Assembly (NCBI GenBank): GCA_023362775.1
Contig: JALMGJ010000026.1
Location: 2,883,394 to 2,947,393, forward strand
Direction of reading: 5' to 3'
DNA: 64,000 nt
Origin: Charina bottae
Lineage: Eukaryota > Chordata > Lepidosauria > Squamata > Charinaidae
The notes beneath the pieces are model-generated. The model had not been told where the DNA came from. It ran no database searches and saw nothing but the letters and a program-made list of their open reading frames with translations. The position numbers and the translations under genes are program-made. Positions 29,900-40,558 of this stretch are shown here, one piece after another (the first letter of the stretch is position 1; every line of letters starts with the position of its first letter).

Positions 29900-30080
29900 A
29901 TGATCACGTAGCACTCTTGGCAACCAAACCATAGTTTTGCCTTCCTCTGGGATGTTTCTATGCCTACCCAGTCTATCCTCCAGCCCTGGATTTTCTGGTG
30001 GTCCCCCATCCAGGTTCAATTTGCTTAGCTTTTCAAGTTCAGCCAAAGCTGATTATGTACTGCCACCTAGCTGGGCTTAG
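29900..30080 (-). repeat. 5S rRNA-derived SINE
   Basis: GGATTTTCTGGTGGTCCCCC, ATCCAGGTTCAATTTGCTTA and GCTTTTCAAGTTCAGCCAAA follow the order of complemented 5S rRNA. The upstream part has TGGCAACC and TTTGCCTTCCTCTGGGA, as in the other copies. Confidence 0.58.
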
Positions 30081-31490
30081 TATAAATACTTGTTATTTTT
30101 AAACTTAACAAAGTACAATCAACATATTTAAAAGCCCACTAAACCAATTCCTTAAGGGGCCATCTTCAATTGATACGCTGTTTTCAACTTTAAAAGCAGT
30201 CTGACTTCCTTCTAAGCTTTCTTCCCTCTTGGTTCACTGATCAGAACTAAAGCTTTCAGAATCGTCAGCAACAAAAGTAGCTGGTTCAGAAAACCACCTA
30301 GACAGCAAAAGAGGAAGTGATGTCATGCTCTTGTTGCGAAGGAAGAAAAGATGAGATTGGGGAAACCCATTCCCCATTAGGGGACACAACTCCAAGCAGT
30401 AAAAGGGAAGTGAGAATATCCTTGCAAAGCCACTCCCGCCCTACAGGGTCAAATGTACCGAAGGATGGCCAGAGGATAGGAAGTTTCCTGGTTTACCACT
30501 CTCTTGCCTCGGCCACCAACTCCCTTAAACAAGGTCTCTCTGGGCTTTTCCACACTGCCAAGCCCTCCACTCATCCCTGAGTTGGCATAAAGCCGTACTG
30601 GCATGACGTCTGCTGCTCCTACTGCCTCTCTTCCCAGTCACCGCCAGTCCTCTGAACTCCAAGGTGATGAATGACAAGCAAGGCCTGACCAATCTGAAAC
30701 ACGCTGAGGCTGCCCCTTGGTGCCCGTAGCTTCCACTGCAGCGAAGGATGATTTAAGGCCACCTCACTCATGGCTGTGAGGAGGTGAAGGCTTGATGAGA
30801 AAAGAGGGATTTAAGATTAGATGGATTCCTGTGCTGGGTGGGGGAGTAGACCAGATGATCTTTTAGATCTCTTCTGCGGTTATGAAGGCAACCCCATGCA
30901 GCATCGTTATGCAAGGGGAAAGTTCTTCCTCCCTCCCTCTCACTGAAGACCGGGGGGGGGGGGGGGGGGGAAGAGGAGGAACCTGAGACAGATCCAGGAC
31001 TGTCAAAGCTAGATGTCTCCAAATAAGACATGCTACAAGCCAGTCCCTCTCACACAAACTCCCAGTTCCGTAAGGGACACAGACAAGGTTCATGGCTTAA
31101 TCTCGTGATCATATTCACGCATGCTAAGAGCAAGATCCAGAGGAACATACTCGATCTTCCGCATGTACTTCCACAAAGGTATTGAGACATGACAGGAACT
31201 GTGCTGTTGACCCAGTTCTCACCACATGCACAACCCAGCATCCCCTGCCCCCCCTCCTGCCCCCTCCTTGCCTGGCTGCATTCGCTGGGGGGAGGAGAGT
31301 GGCCGGGGCATTGGGGCCCTCCAAAGGCAACAGCACCCAGGAGGAGGAGCTCAAGAGACAGGCATGGGTGGCAGTTCTTACCAGCCAGGAAGCTGCCCAC
31401 CCTGCAACGCCAGTGCAGCCCAAGTATCTCCAATCATTAAGCAGAAATTTTCTACCTGGAGATTATGAGTAGCTTAGTTGGAAGAAAGTC
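30081..31490. other. Intron, poly-G tract only
   Basis: No gene recognised. A run of about 20 G at 30951-30970 is the only simple repeat. Frames at 31124-31433 on both strands lack exon borders that fit ARHGEF2. Confidence 0.6.
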
Positions 31491-31494
31491 AGCA

Positions 31495-31690
31495 TATTTA
31501 TTTGTTTGTTTGTTTATTTCTCACATTTATATGGCTCCCCATCTCACACGAGGCGACTCTGGGCACCATACAATTCAATAAAAACAGTGAATAAGTAAAA
31601 AACAATTGTTATAAAAAGATAGAAGTAATTATTAAAAGAAGAATGTATAAAAAAAATTAAAATATAGTCAAAGGGGTGCAGTCACTCAGC
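31495..31690 (-). mobile_element. L2-like 3' tail
   Basis: TTTATTTGTTTGTTTGTTTA followed by TCACATTTATATGGCTCCCC and GGCGACTCTGGGCACCATAC is an L2 3' end on the minus strand. The upstream extent is unclear. Confidence 0.5.
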
Positions 31691-32584
31691 ATGGAAGCGT
31701 CCTAGGTCAACACACCTGAACCAAAAGCAACCCAAAGGTCACAGAGGGGACGCCCAGAGAGCTTTCCCAAAGCGGTGGAGGGAGGCCACGCCAGGCCTGG
31801 GCCACAGATGGGAAGGCTGCTGCCAAATGCTTGCCTTGGCCGCCCTGCACACGTGCACAGGCAATACTCAGCAAACCTGTGGCTAACTGGAGCAGACAAA
31901 CCAGCGTTGGGCCACCATCCACATAAGCAGCTCTTGCACTAATCACTGGTACCAGATTTGAGGGCAATAGAAGCAGGAGCCTCCTTACAGGGTTGCACAC
32001 AAGGCCACTTGGGCAAGGAATGTACCACTGTTATTCAGGCAGCTTCTGGTTTTCAACAAACAAAAAGAATAAAACTCTGGGACAATTCCACTTGCTACAC
32101 AGTCTCAGCTCTGCAGGGTTTCAAGAAATGAATACTGCTTATCAGTTTTAATAACACTGTGGCATTTTCAGAGAGATATCTTATTTTCATTGACTTTTCA
32201 GCTGGGAAACCCAAGAGTTTTAAAGCTCGTTGGGTGCAGGATTTTCCCCCCAGCTACAATGCCTCCCCCACCTTTGGAAAAGGAAGGTTACAAGGACAGG
32301 CAACTCCAGCCATAAAAGACGCTGTCCCAGATAAGGGCAGAGAAGACAATGATGCCATTCAGCCGGACTGCAGAGGTCCACAGGACTGTTTGTTTGTTTG
32401 CACAAATACAACTTTGCCGCCCCCCCCCCCCAGCCCCAGCCGGACTCCAAGATCAAACAAGGGGAAATCAGCAAAATCTGGCTGCAGCCCAATTGGGAAA
32501 TAAGAACAAGAAAGGAGGGGCCACAGGCCAAGCTCTGGATCTCTTGGGATACTGCAGGGTTCCCACCTAGACAGACCTAGTCCT

Positions 32585-33041
32585 GTATTTTGGATATTTT
32601 CATAGACTTTTCAGCTGGGAAACCTAAGAGTTCGTCTTGTCCCGACCACGTCCGCCCGCCCCACCCGATCATGCAGGGAGGGCATGCTTCGGATCCCTTC
32701 ATTAAAAGAGTTCCATCTGGCGGGGTCCAGGAGGCGTGCCTTCTCTGTAGTAGCACCCGCCCTGTGGGATAACTTGCCCCCTGAGGTGAGACTGGCACCC
32801 TCGCTCCTGGCCTTTAGGAAGTCCTTGAAGACCTGGCTCTGCCGCCTTGCCTGGGGTGAAGGAAAGGACAGTTCCTCCTGGGGGTGGTTGGTTTAGTGGT
32901 TTCCTCCTTGTAAGAACAGACCATCTTCTGGATTTCTGCTTTTTATTTTTATAGTAGTTTTAAATGTCTAGGTTTTATCGTTTATATTTTGATTGTAAAC
33001 CGCCCAGAGTCTGCCATGGCAGAGATGGGCGGGGATAAATC

Positions 33042-33108
<67 letters not shown>

Positions 33109-33113
33109 ATATT
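32585..33113 (+). mobile_element. L2-type LINE 3' end
   Basis: A frame at 32684-32896 reads VVAPALWDNLPPEVRLAPSL and KSLKTWLCRLAWGEG. The 3' UTR has AAACCGCCCAGAGTCTGCCA and GATGGGCGGGGATAAATCTA, then about 18 AAAT units (33038-33110). The 45-bp head including TTTTCAGCTGGGAAACC also occurs at 32177-32220. Confidence 0.85.
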
Positions 33114-33765
33114 TCTCGGTCAAACATGAATAACAAAAACTGAACAATTCCTCCATTATCCACAACAACAGTAAACCAGGTTAATGCCTACCAAACTTAG
33201 CATGTGTGTGCGTGCAGCTCTGTATCTTTAACTGGTCTACTTCAGCGTGTGGGGCAAGTATTTTAACTAAAATTCATTGCAAAGTAAATATTAATTTTGG
33301 ATCAATTTCTTTAAAACTCTGGCTTAAGTATACTAAATCTGAATGAATGTGCTTCTGGGATTGATGAATTAGCCAAAAGGCCTGGTTTCACACAACACAT
33401 TAAGCCAGACTCAAACACATCCCAAAGTCAAAACTAACCAGTCTTCGTACATTGTGCATATGCAGCTCCTCAGTTTGGCTCAGTATGTAGTGGGGGAAAA
33501 ATCTATCAAATTTTCTGGGGGAGAATTTATTTATTATTTATCTATAACACTGAAAGCTGAGCTCAGTGCCAAATTACACGGTTTCTCCAGCCATCCCAGG
33601 ATTACCTACTTCAGTCTTCATCTACAGGCATCCTCCAGATGAACTGGGATGGTGGCTGCGGAGTTGTGATACTAACAGACCTGGAGGGCTGGCCTGTTCT
33701 GAGCAGGCTTGGCTCTCGGGGTGGGGTGGGGTGTTGGATTGAGAAAGGTTCTTCTATAACCTGCT

Positions 33766-34309
33766 TTGTTGTTGTTCAGTCGTTTAGTCGGGTCCGACTC
33801 TTCGTGACCCCATGGACCATAGCACGCCAGGCCTTCCTGTCCTCCACTGTCTCCCGAAGTTTACTCAAGTTCGTGTTCATCACATCGGTGATGCTATCTA
33901 ACCATCTCATCCTCTGCCGTCCCCTTCTCCTTTTGCCTTCGGTCTTTCCCAGCATCAGGGTCTTTTCCAGGGAGTCCTCTCTTCGCATTAGGTGGCCAAA
34001 GTATCTGAGCTTCAGCTTCAGTATCTGTCCTTCCAATGAGCAGTCAGGGTTGATTTCCTTTAGGATTGACTGATTTGACCTTGCAGTCCAAGGGACTCTC
34101 AAGGGTCTTCTCCAGCACCACAGTTCGAAAGCATCAATTCTTCGGCGCTCAGCCTTCCTTATGGTCCAACTCTCTCAGCCATACATTACTACTGGGAAAA
34201 CCATAGCTTTAACTATACGGACCTTTGTCCGCAAGGTGATGTCTCTGCTTTTTAATATGCTGTCTAGGTTTGCCATAGCTTTCCTCCCAAGGAGCAAGCG
34301 TCTTTTAAT
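33766..34309 (-). mobile_element. BovB LINE, 5'-truncated copy
   Basis: The minus-strand frame reads SNQSILKEINPDCSLEGQIL, KLKLRYFGHLMRREDSLEKT and WLDSITDVMNTNLSKLRETV, ending KSRTRLND, then a TTGTT-type tail. It is highly similar to the 3' end of the copy at 58962. Possible flanks are AACCTGCT (left) and AATCTGCT (right). Confidence 0.88.
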
Positions 34310-34324
34310 CTGCTACTTGCCTTT

Positions 34325-35980
34325 AATTATTTTTTTATACACTGGAGTTTCTGGAAACTGAAGGAGACCTCCCTACATGCTATAGAGCTCCACTAATAAC
34401 CAGCCAAACCCAGCTATAGTCTCTGGGCAAATCTCTTTGAACCAGCACAAGGACAGCCCCAGTAACCAGCCCAGTTTCCAGAGGACATGTCTGCATGCCA
34501 CTGCTTGCGTCTCATTTTTCATTCACAACTGAGGCAGTCTGAGGATGGGTTTAGGTGTTCTGCTTTGGGAGTGGCAGAGAATTTGTTTCCAAAGGGCCAC
34601 TCCTCCCAAGAGCCCTGGTCCCTACTTCCTCCCCTCAGGCTGTTTACAGCTCCCACACCAATCCTCACTGTTACACCCCCCTCCCCACTTTCTCAACCTC
34701 CAGCTTTTCAACAGCCCATATCTGTCAGCTGCACAAATCCGCATGACCAGTAGATGGCAGTCAGGAGATAGGAAGCTCCATCTCTTTGCTGCTGCCTAGT
34801 GGTTGACAGGTCAAGACGATCAACCCCCGCTTTCAAGGAACAAAGAGAGAAGTTCCATTGGTCAACAGCATGGCAGGAAAGGAAAAGGAAAAACGCAGGG
34901 CATGGAGTAACTGGAGCTCTGTGCATGCCACCTGGAGGCAGCTTCTCATGGGTGGATGATGCAGGGTGGGGAAGTGCTTGTCACAGTCCTTTACACGTTG
35001 TGTGCGAAAGACAAGTGGGCAGCAGTGCAGCGCAGTACGCTCGGGGGTGACGAGACTCAGGGCAGACGGTTTCCTTCTGTGATGGGAGGGGAGCACAGCA
35101 AAGCAGCCATGTGGGGGTGGCCCCAGCCTGCTTGGCTTCCCTGCCTTCCGTTCTTCCAGCTGTCAAATTTCTAATGATACTATTTTTTTAAGGCCACCTT
35201 TAATATTTTAACCTATTTCCCTGAGGTCCTTTGCCACTAGGAAAATCAGTAACTCAGAGCTACTTCTTGAAGATCCATCCCCCCAAGTCCGGTCCACCCC
35301 AATTTAGCAGGGAAGAAAAATTCCCAATCTGCTTAGCAAGAAGCTGCTGCCATGTGCTGCAGCTCACACGGAATGGGCAGCCTTCGTACACCAAGTCTGG
35401 GGTCAGGGTGCGCCCACACAGCTTCGCACCCCCTTTCTCCTGCTTGCAGAGCTGAGTCCAGGCGTCGGAACAGGCTGGGGGCTCATGGCTGGCATGGCGC
35501 AGGCTCTAATTTCAGCACAGTCTCAGAAAATACCCAAACAAAGAAAAATGAATGAGGACAAGAAACGGAGAAGGACGCACTGGGTTTCAGAGTGCCCATG
35601 AAACATTGCTTCTTATTGATTATTGATTTATTGCATTCATTTCCTCTGCTCAATACAAAGCGAAGAATCTTGTCTTACTTTGTCCCTGCAGCAAAGAACC
35701 CTGGAGATAGGCTGGCCTGAGAGCCACTGCTCCAAAACTATTCAAGGCGTTTCAGGATCAGGCAGGGATCTGAATTCATGTCTCCCTGGTCACAGCCCAG
35801 CAGGTTCACCATGACACTAACAAGCCTCTCAGTGGGATGCAAGGAGAATGGGAAAAGGGATGCCTTGCCTTGTACCCAGGAGGTACTGTATCTCCATCCA
35901 CCTCTTGATCTGTGGGGGGCGGGGCTTCCCGCTGGAAGTCTTGCAGAGAGATGATGTAATGGCCCAGTTGTATTCCAGGC
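34325..35980. other. Intron, no recognisable feature
   Basis: I see no exon, intact repeat or RNA gene. Several open frames of 60-90 codons overlap on both strands and have no conserved motif. Confidence 0.55.
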
Positions 35981-35986
35981 TTTGTG

Positions 35987-36011
35987 CTAACTAACCCTAA
36001 CCTAACCTAAA
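35987..36011 (+). repeat. Short telomere-like repeat at a LINE breakpoint
   Basis: CTAACTAACCCTAACCTAAC continues to CTAAA: degenerate CCCTAA units directly abutting the broken end of the L2 copy at 36012. Four to five units, partly CCTAA rather than CCCTAA. Confidence 0.75.
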
Positions 36012-37360
36012 AAGGGAAGGTGGGAGACTGGGCGAAAATTGCCCAGGATTGTACGGTCCAGGGAAGGTTTCTTGAGGAGGGGGTGCACCAGCGCCTCCTT
36101 AAAGGCAGCCGGGAATACCCCCTCACTCAAGGACGAATTAATCATCACCTGGACCCAGCCACATGTCACCTCACTAGCTGATTTCACCAACCAGGAGGGA
36201 CATGGGTCAAGCTGACATGTGGTGGCGTTTACAATCCGGAGGATCCTGTCTACTTCATCAGGCGCAACAGGATCAAACTGTTCCCAGGTAACATGGTAAG
36301 TACGAGCCTCTGGCATCTCCCCAGATCTTGTCTCACTCTTGGAGTCCAACTTGGAATGAATCTGAGCGATTTTGTCCTGCAGATGCTCAGAAAACTCTTC
36401 CGAACGGCCCTGTAAATGGGTCTCCCCCTGCTCCCGACCCAAAAGCGATCTTGTAATCTTGAAAAGGGCCGTCGGGCGGCATTCTGCGGACGCAATAAGA
36501 GCGGAGAAATATTCACGTTTCGCCGCTCTTACCGCCACAAGGTAGGCCTTAACTGCGGCTCTAGATTGTGTTCGGTCAGATTCAGTCTTTGTCTTTCTCC
36601 AGCGGCGCTCTATACGTCTCTTAACCCTCTTCAAAGCCCTTAACTCTTCCGTGAACCACGGAGAGCAGCGGGCCAAGCAGGGCCGGAGAGGTCGCATAGG
36701 CGCGATCCTGTCCAGGGCTCCGGCCGCTGCCTTATTCCAGGCTGCGGCCAGGACCTCCACTGGACCGTGAAGCAAGTCCTCGGGAATAACCCCCAGCTCC
36801 TTCTGAAACCTCACTGGGTCCATCAGTCGCCGGGGGCGGACCAATCGAATGGGTCCCGCCTCCCTGCGGAGTGGGGCAGCACAAGAGAGTCTCAGGGTCA
36901 CCAGGGCGTGGTCTGACCATGACAATGGGGAAAGATGTAACTCTCCCCTCAGATCACATTGCCACTGCTCAGACAAGAAAACTAAGTCTGGGGTGAGACC
37001 ACTGTCACGAGTCGGGTCACGAATAATCTGAGACAGGCCCATAGCTGCCATGGTAGCCATGGACTCCCGGGCCGCCTCCGAGGACCGTCCCAGAGACGGC
37101 AGATTGAAGTCCCCCAGAACCATAAGTCTGGGGAACTCCAGTGCCAACCCCAAGACAGCCTCGAGCAGCTCGGGCAGGGAGGTTGCTACGCAGCAGGGAG
37201 GCTGGTACAGCAGCAACACTCCCAACTGCTCTCGGGAACCCAACTTGAAGAACAGGGTCTCACACCCGGTCACTTGTGGAGCAGCGCCCCTGAAGGCCAC
37301 AAGGGACTCTCGGATGACAACTGCCACCCCTCCTCCCCTGCCCCGGTGTCTCGGGGTTTA
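36012..37360 (-). mobile_element. L2-type LINE, endonuclease to start of RT
   Basis: A 441-codon open frame (37327 to 36002) has endonuclease motifs VLGDFNLPSL and SWSDHALVTLRL, a linker with RCSPWFTEELRALKR, and the first reverse transcriptase block DPCPSWLVKS to NFRPVSHLPFLG. The rest of the RT and the 3' end are absent. The break coincides with telomere-like sequence. The open frame is unusually intact. Confidence 0.88.
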
Positions 37361-37544
37361 GTTTATGATCTTGTATTGTGTGACTCCAGAAAAGGGTTTA
37401 ATTCGGGAACCAGGTTAACTGTGTGGTGTGTACACAGCCAAGAATAATTTAGAATTACAGAAGATCACCCAGATTATCCTTCCTTAACCTGTCCTTCAGA
37501 TCTGTGGTGTGCAAGACCCAGAAGTAATTGTAGAGGAGTCAGTG

Positions 37545-37641
37545 TGGGAACATTTGTTGTAAACTGCCCAGAGTCCATCCGGTGGAGGGAGATGGGCGGT
37601 GATAGAAGTTTGATTAATAAATAAATAAATAAATAAATAAA
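37545..37641 (+). mobile_element. L2 3' tail
   Basis: GTTGTAAACTGCCCAGAGTC and GAGATGGGCGGTGATAGAAG then AATA/AAAT repeats. Strongly 5'-truncated. Confidence 0.75.
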
Positions 37642-38509
37642 AACATTTCCTATGCCCTGGAATGCAATGGTGTTCCAGCCAAAGCCCATAATACTCTGTG
37701 CCAATCCTCAGAAGAGCTCTCACTTTCTGCAGTGTGGTGGCAGGTTGATGTGGGTTGGGGGCAGGGGGTACCGGCTAGATTTCCTTCGGCAAAACTGAGC
37801 AGCCTGTGGGTCCTTCCCATGCCTTCCTGTTAATCTCTGAGGCCTCCAAGGAAGCAAGCAGTTAACAGAAAGCAAACATGCTGTATCTGACCATGGTTGT
37901 TATCTTGGATTATTTCTTAACAGCACATGTTAATCCAAGTTTACGGCTGCTGAGGTGCTAAAAGTCTTTTGGCGGGATCACGTGGTTGTCTTCAGTGGGT
38001 GTGGGGGGGACTAAATGCACTCTTTCACCCCACTCAAGGGTGAGCACTTTCTGCCATTTACAGTTTCTGCTGCAACACGCTTGTCTCTGACCTGAAAAAA
38101 CGATATCAGCCCTGGTCCCATTGCCTCACATTTACTGGGATTGAAAGACCCAAGTTTTAATTCAGAAGCCTTATTTATTTAACCTCAGGGTGCCCTCTAT
38201 GGTGGTTTTAACTGCAAACCTTAGTAGGAGCAAATTGAGTGTCCTGTGTTGGCTAGTATAAGATCTTCTCAAAAGAGTAGTTAGTTGTTAGTTAAGAGTA
38301 GTTAGTTCATTGAGCTTAAGCACTGCAACACTGACTCCAGTGCTTAAGGTCCTGGAATAGGACTGGAGAGACAAGTGTGGAATGGAATGGAGTAAGAGAG
38401 CATATTCTTAAGATGGCTGATGAAGATATGTCTATGAAGGTTCTCAGTCATCCAGGTGGAATTGTCTGTAGCTTGAATCATGTCAACTGGATTTCTATTT
38501 TCTTAGTGG

Positions 38510-38544
38510 AAACGTTTCACTCCTTATCCAAGGAGCTTCTTCAG
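38510..38544 (-). ncRNA. Hammerhead-like motif, left Penelope arm
   Basis: Mirror copy of the motif at 42563-42597: CTGAAGA, stem CTCCTT/AAGGAG with a 4-base loop, GAAACGTT. It lies between the ORF end and the outer 3' end of the arm. Confidence 0.5.
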
Positions 38545-38644
38545 TCTGAGTAAAGTTAGTAAGGGAATCCTTAAATATGTTTCTAGGCTGGCTGTGTGAC
38601 CTTGCACCTGGGGCTAGGTCATGGTTATTTTGAGATGTTTGTTT

Positions 38645-40348
38645 CTAAGTCCCTTTATCATCTAAAGGAGGATCGTTAAGATTACCCTGCTGCTGTTGAG
38701 CTTGTGAAATGGTCTTAATCTTCCTAGGCACAGAAGACAAAGCAGGAAGGAAGATAGGGGAAAGGTTATGCCTGAGGCCCCCACCTCTATTCAAGGAAGG
38801 ATTTTCCAAGTTGGCATGAATGGATTCCTTGACCCCTCTCTCAAACCACCTATCTTCTCTGTCTAAAATGTGAACATTAATGTCCTCAAATGAGTGTCCT
38901 TTTTCCTTTAGATGAAGATAAACTGCTGACTCTGGTCCTGTGGTGTTACTTCTCCTGTGTTGGGCCATCCTCCTGTACAAAGGTTGTTTGGTTTCTCCAA
39001 TGTAGAGTTCAGAGCACTCCTCACTGCACTGGATTGCATACACTACATTGCTTTCCTTGTGTTTTGGAGTTTGATCTTTGGGGTGTACAAGCCTCTGTCT
39101 CAGTGTGTTGGTGGGTTTGAAATATACAGGTATGTGGTGTTTGCCAAATATCCGTTTTATCTTTTCAGACACGCCAGCCATGTAAGGAATGACCAGGTTC
39201 TTCCGTTTACTCTGAGTCTCAGCCCTATCTGTCGCTGTTTTAGGTCTGGTAGACTTAGATTTAGTGAAGGCCCAATTTGGATATCCACAGGCCTGCAGAG
39301 CTGTTCTCAGATGCTGCTTTTCATTCTTTTTGGAATCCATGGAGGTGGGGATGGTTTCTGCTCTGTGTGACAATGTCCTGATGACTCCTAGTTTGTGCTG
39401 CAGTGGATGGTGGGAGTCAAACATCAGGTATTGATCTGTGTGTGTGGGTTTCCTGTAGATCCCTATTTCTAGCTTGCCACCGGTCCCAATGAGGACTTCA
39501 CAGTCTAGGAATGCCAGTCTGTTGTCCTTGGTGTCTTCTCTGGTGAAGCTAATGTTGGCATCTATAGTGTTTATATGGTCCGTGAAGGCCTGTACTTCCT
39601 GGGCCTTGATTTTGACCCAGGTGTCATCCACATACCTAAACCAGTGGGTGGGCACCGTTCCCTGGAATGTGTTGAGTGCTTTCTTCTCCACTTCTTCCAT
39701 GTATAAATTGGCCACAATGGGTGACACAGGAGAACCCATGGCACAGCCGTGTTTTTGTCTGTAAAAGTCACCTCTGTATGTGAAATAAGTGGTGTTAAGA
39801 CACAGGTCCAGAAGATGGCAGATCTGGTTTGGGTTGAGATGGCTTCTCCTTTCCAGGGTGCTGTCCTCTTCTAGTCTCTTCCTGACAGCGGATAGAGCAT
39901 GAGTGGTGGGGATGCTGGTGAAAAGGGAGGACACATCAAAGGAGACCATAGTTTCATCTGTATCCAGTTTCAGGATCTTTGCTTTGGAAACAAATTCTTC
40001 CGAATTATGGATGTGGTGTTCAGAGTGTCCAACTAGAGGTGCTAGTATGGTAGAGAGGTGTTTGGCAATGTTGTATGTTACCGAATTGATGCTGCTGACT
40101 ATGGGTCGGAGAGGTGTTCCTTCCTTGTGGATCTTAGGAAGTCCGTAGATGCAGGGGATGGCTTCTCCAGGATACAGACGGTGGTAGGTAATCCTATCGA
40201 TGGAGCCATCATGTTCCAATTGTTTCAAACTGTCTATTGCCTTTTTCTTGTAATTGTTGGTGGGGTCTCTTTTCAGTTTTTCATATGTATGGTGATCCTC
40301 CAAAAGTGAGGTAATTTTATTGTGGTAGTCTGCAGTGTTTAGAACCAC
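38645..40348 (-). CDS. Penelope-like RT with GIY-YIG endonuclease (left arm)
   Basis: Predicted Penelope-like retroelement protein, 5'-truncated. Reverse transcriptase motifs: SFDVSSLFTSIP (A, near residue 136), CAMGSPVSP (B, 202), RYVDD (C, 238-242). C-terminal GIY-YIG nuclease: VVYAIQC (from residue 435) and LYIGETKQPLYRRMAQH (448 on). The coordinates start at a GTG inside a longer open frame: the frame is open back to the palindrome centre and includes ITILPADKGR, typical of this family. It ends in DDKGT and a stop. It has no stop or frameshift. Confidence 0.93.
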   Translation of the reverse strand: MVLNTADYHNKITSLLEDHHTYEKLKRDPTNNYKKKAIDSLKQLEHDGSIDRITYHRLYPGEAIPCIYGLPKIHKEGTPLRPIVSSINSVTYNIAKHLSTILAPLVGHSEHHIHNSEEFVSKAKILKLDTDETMVSFDVSSLFTSIPTTHALSAVRKRLEEDSTLERRSHLNPNQICHLLDLCLNTTYFTYRGDFYRQKHGCAMGSPVSPIVANLYMEEVEKKALNTFQGTVPTHWFRYVDDTWVKIKAQEVQAFTDHINTIDANISFTREDTKDNRLAFLDCEVLIGTGGKLEIGIYRKPTHTDQYLMFDSHHPLQHKLGVIRTLSHRAETIPTSMDSKKNEKQHLRTALQACGYPNWAFTKSKSTRPKTATDRAETQSKRKNLVIPYMAGVSEKIKRIFGKHHIPVYFKPTNTLRQRLVHPKDQTPKHKESNVVYAIQCSEECSELYIGETKQPLYRRMAQHRRSNTTGPESAVYLHLKEKGHSFEDINVHILDREDRWFERGVKESIHANLENPSLNRGGGLRHNLSPIFLPALSSVPRKIKTISQAQQQQGNLNDPPLDDKGT

Positions 40349-40548
40349 TGTACATCTTCCTTTGTCAGCAGGTAAAATGGTGATGGTTTCATCTTTGCTG
40401 AGGGCTGTCAGGGCTCTCCTCTCTTGGACGGTAAGGTTGGGGGGAGGAGGTTGAGCACTGGACAGAGCTGCAGATATTTTAACCCGGAGTTGTTCTGCTT
40501 CTTCAAAAGGTAGGTGGTTGTTGTGGATGGCAGATTCTGTGGCTGTAA

Positions 40549-40558
40549 ATTCTGTGGC
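40549..40558. other. Palindrome spacer
   Basis: ATTCTGTGGC separates the arms. It repeats arm sequence directly to its left (GATTCTGTGGCTG), as if added by slippage during joining. Confidence 0.8.

Noticed and set aside
30951..30970. Poly-G tract as a regulatory G-quadruplex
   Set aside because: A single G-run of uncertain length with no supporting context; it could be partly a sequencing error.
38890..40309. Plus-strand frames of up to 137 codons in the left Penelope arm, and their mirrors in the right arm
   Set aside because: They are antisense shadows of the RT/GIY-YIG frame.
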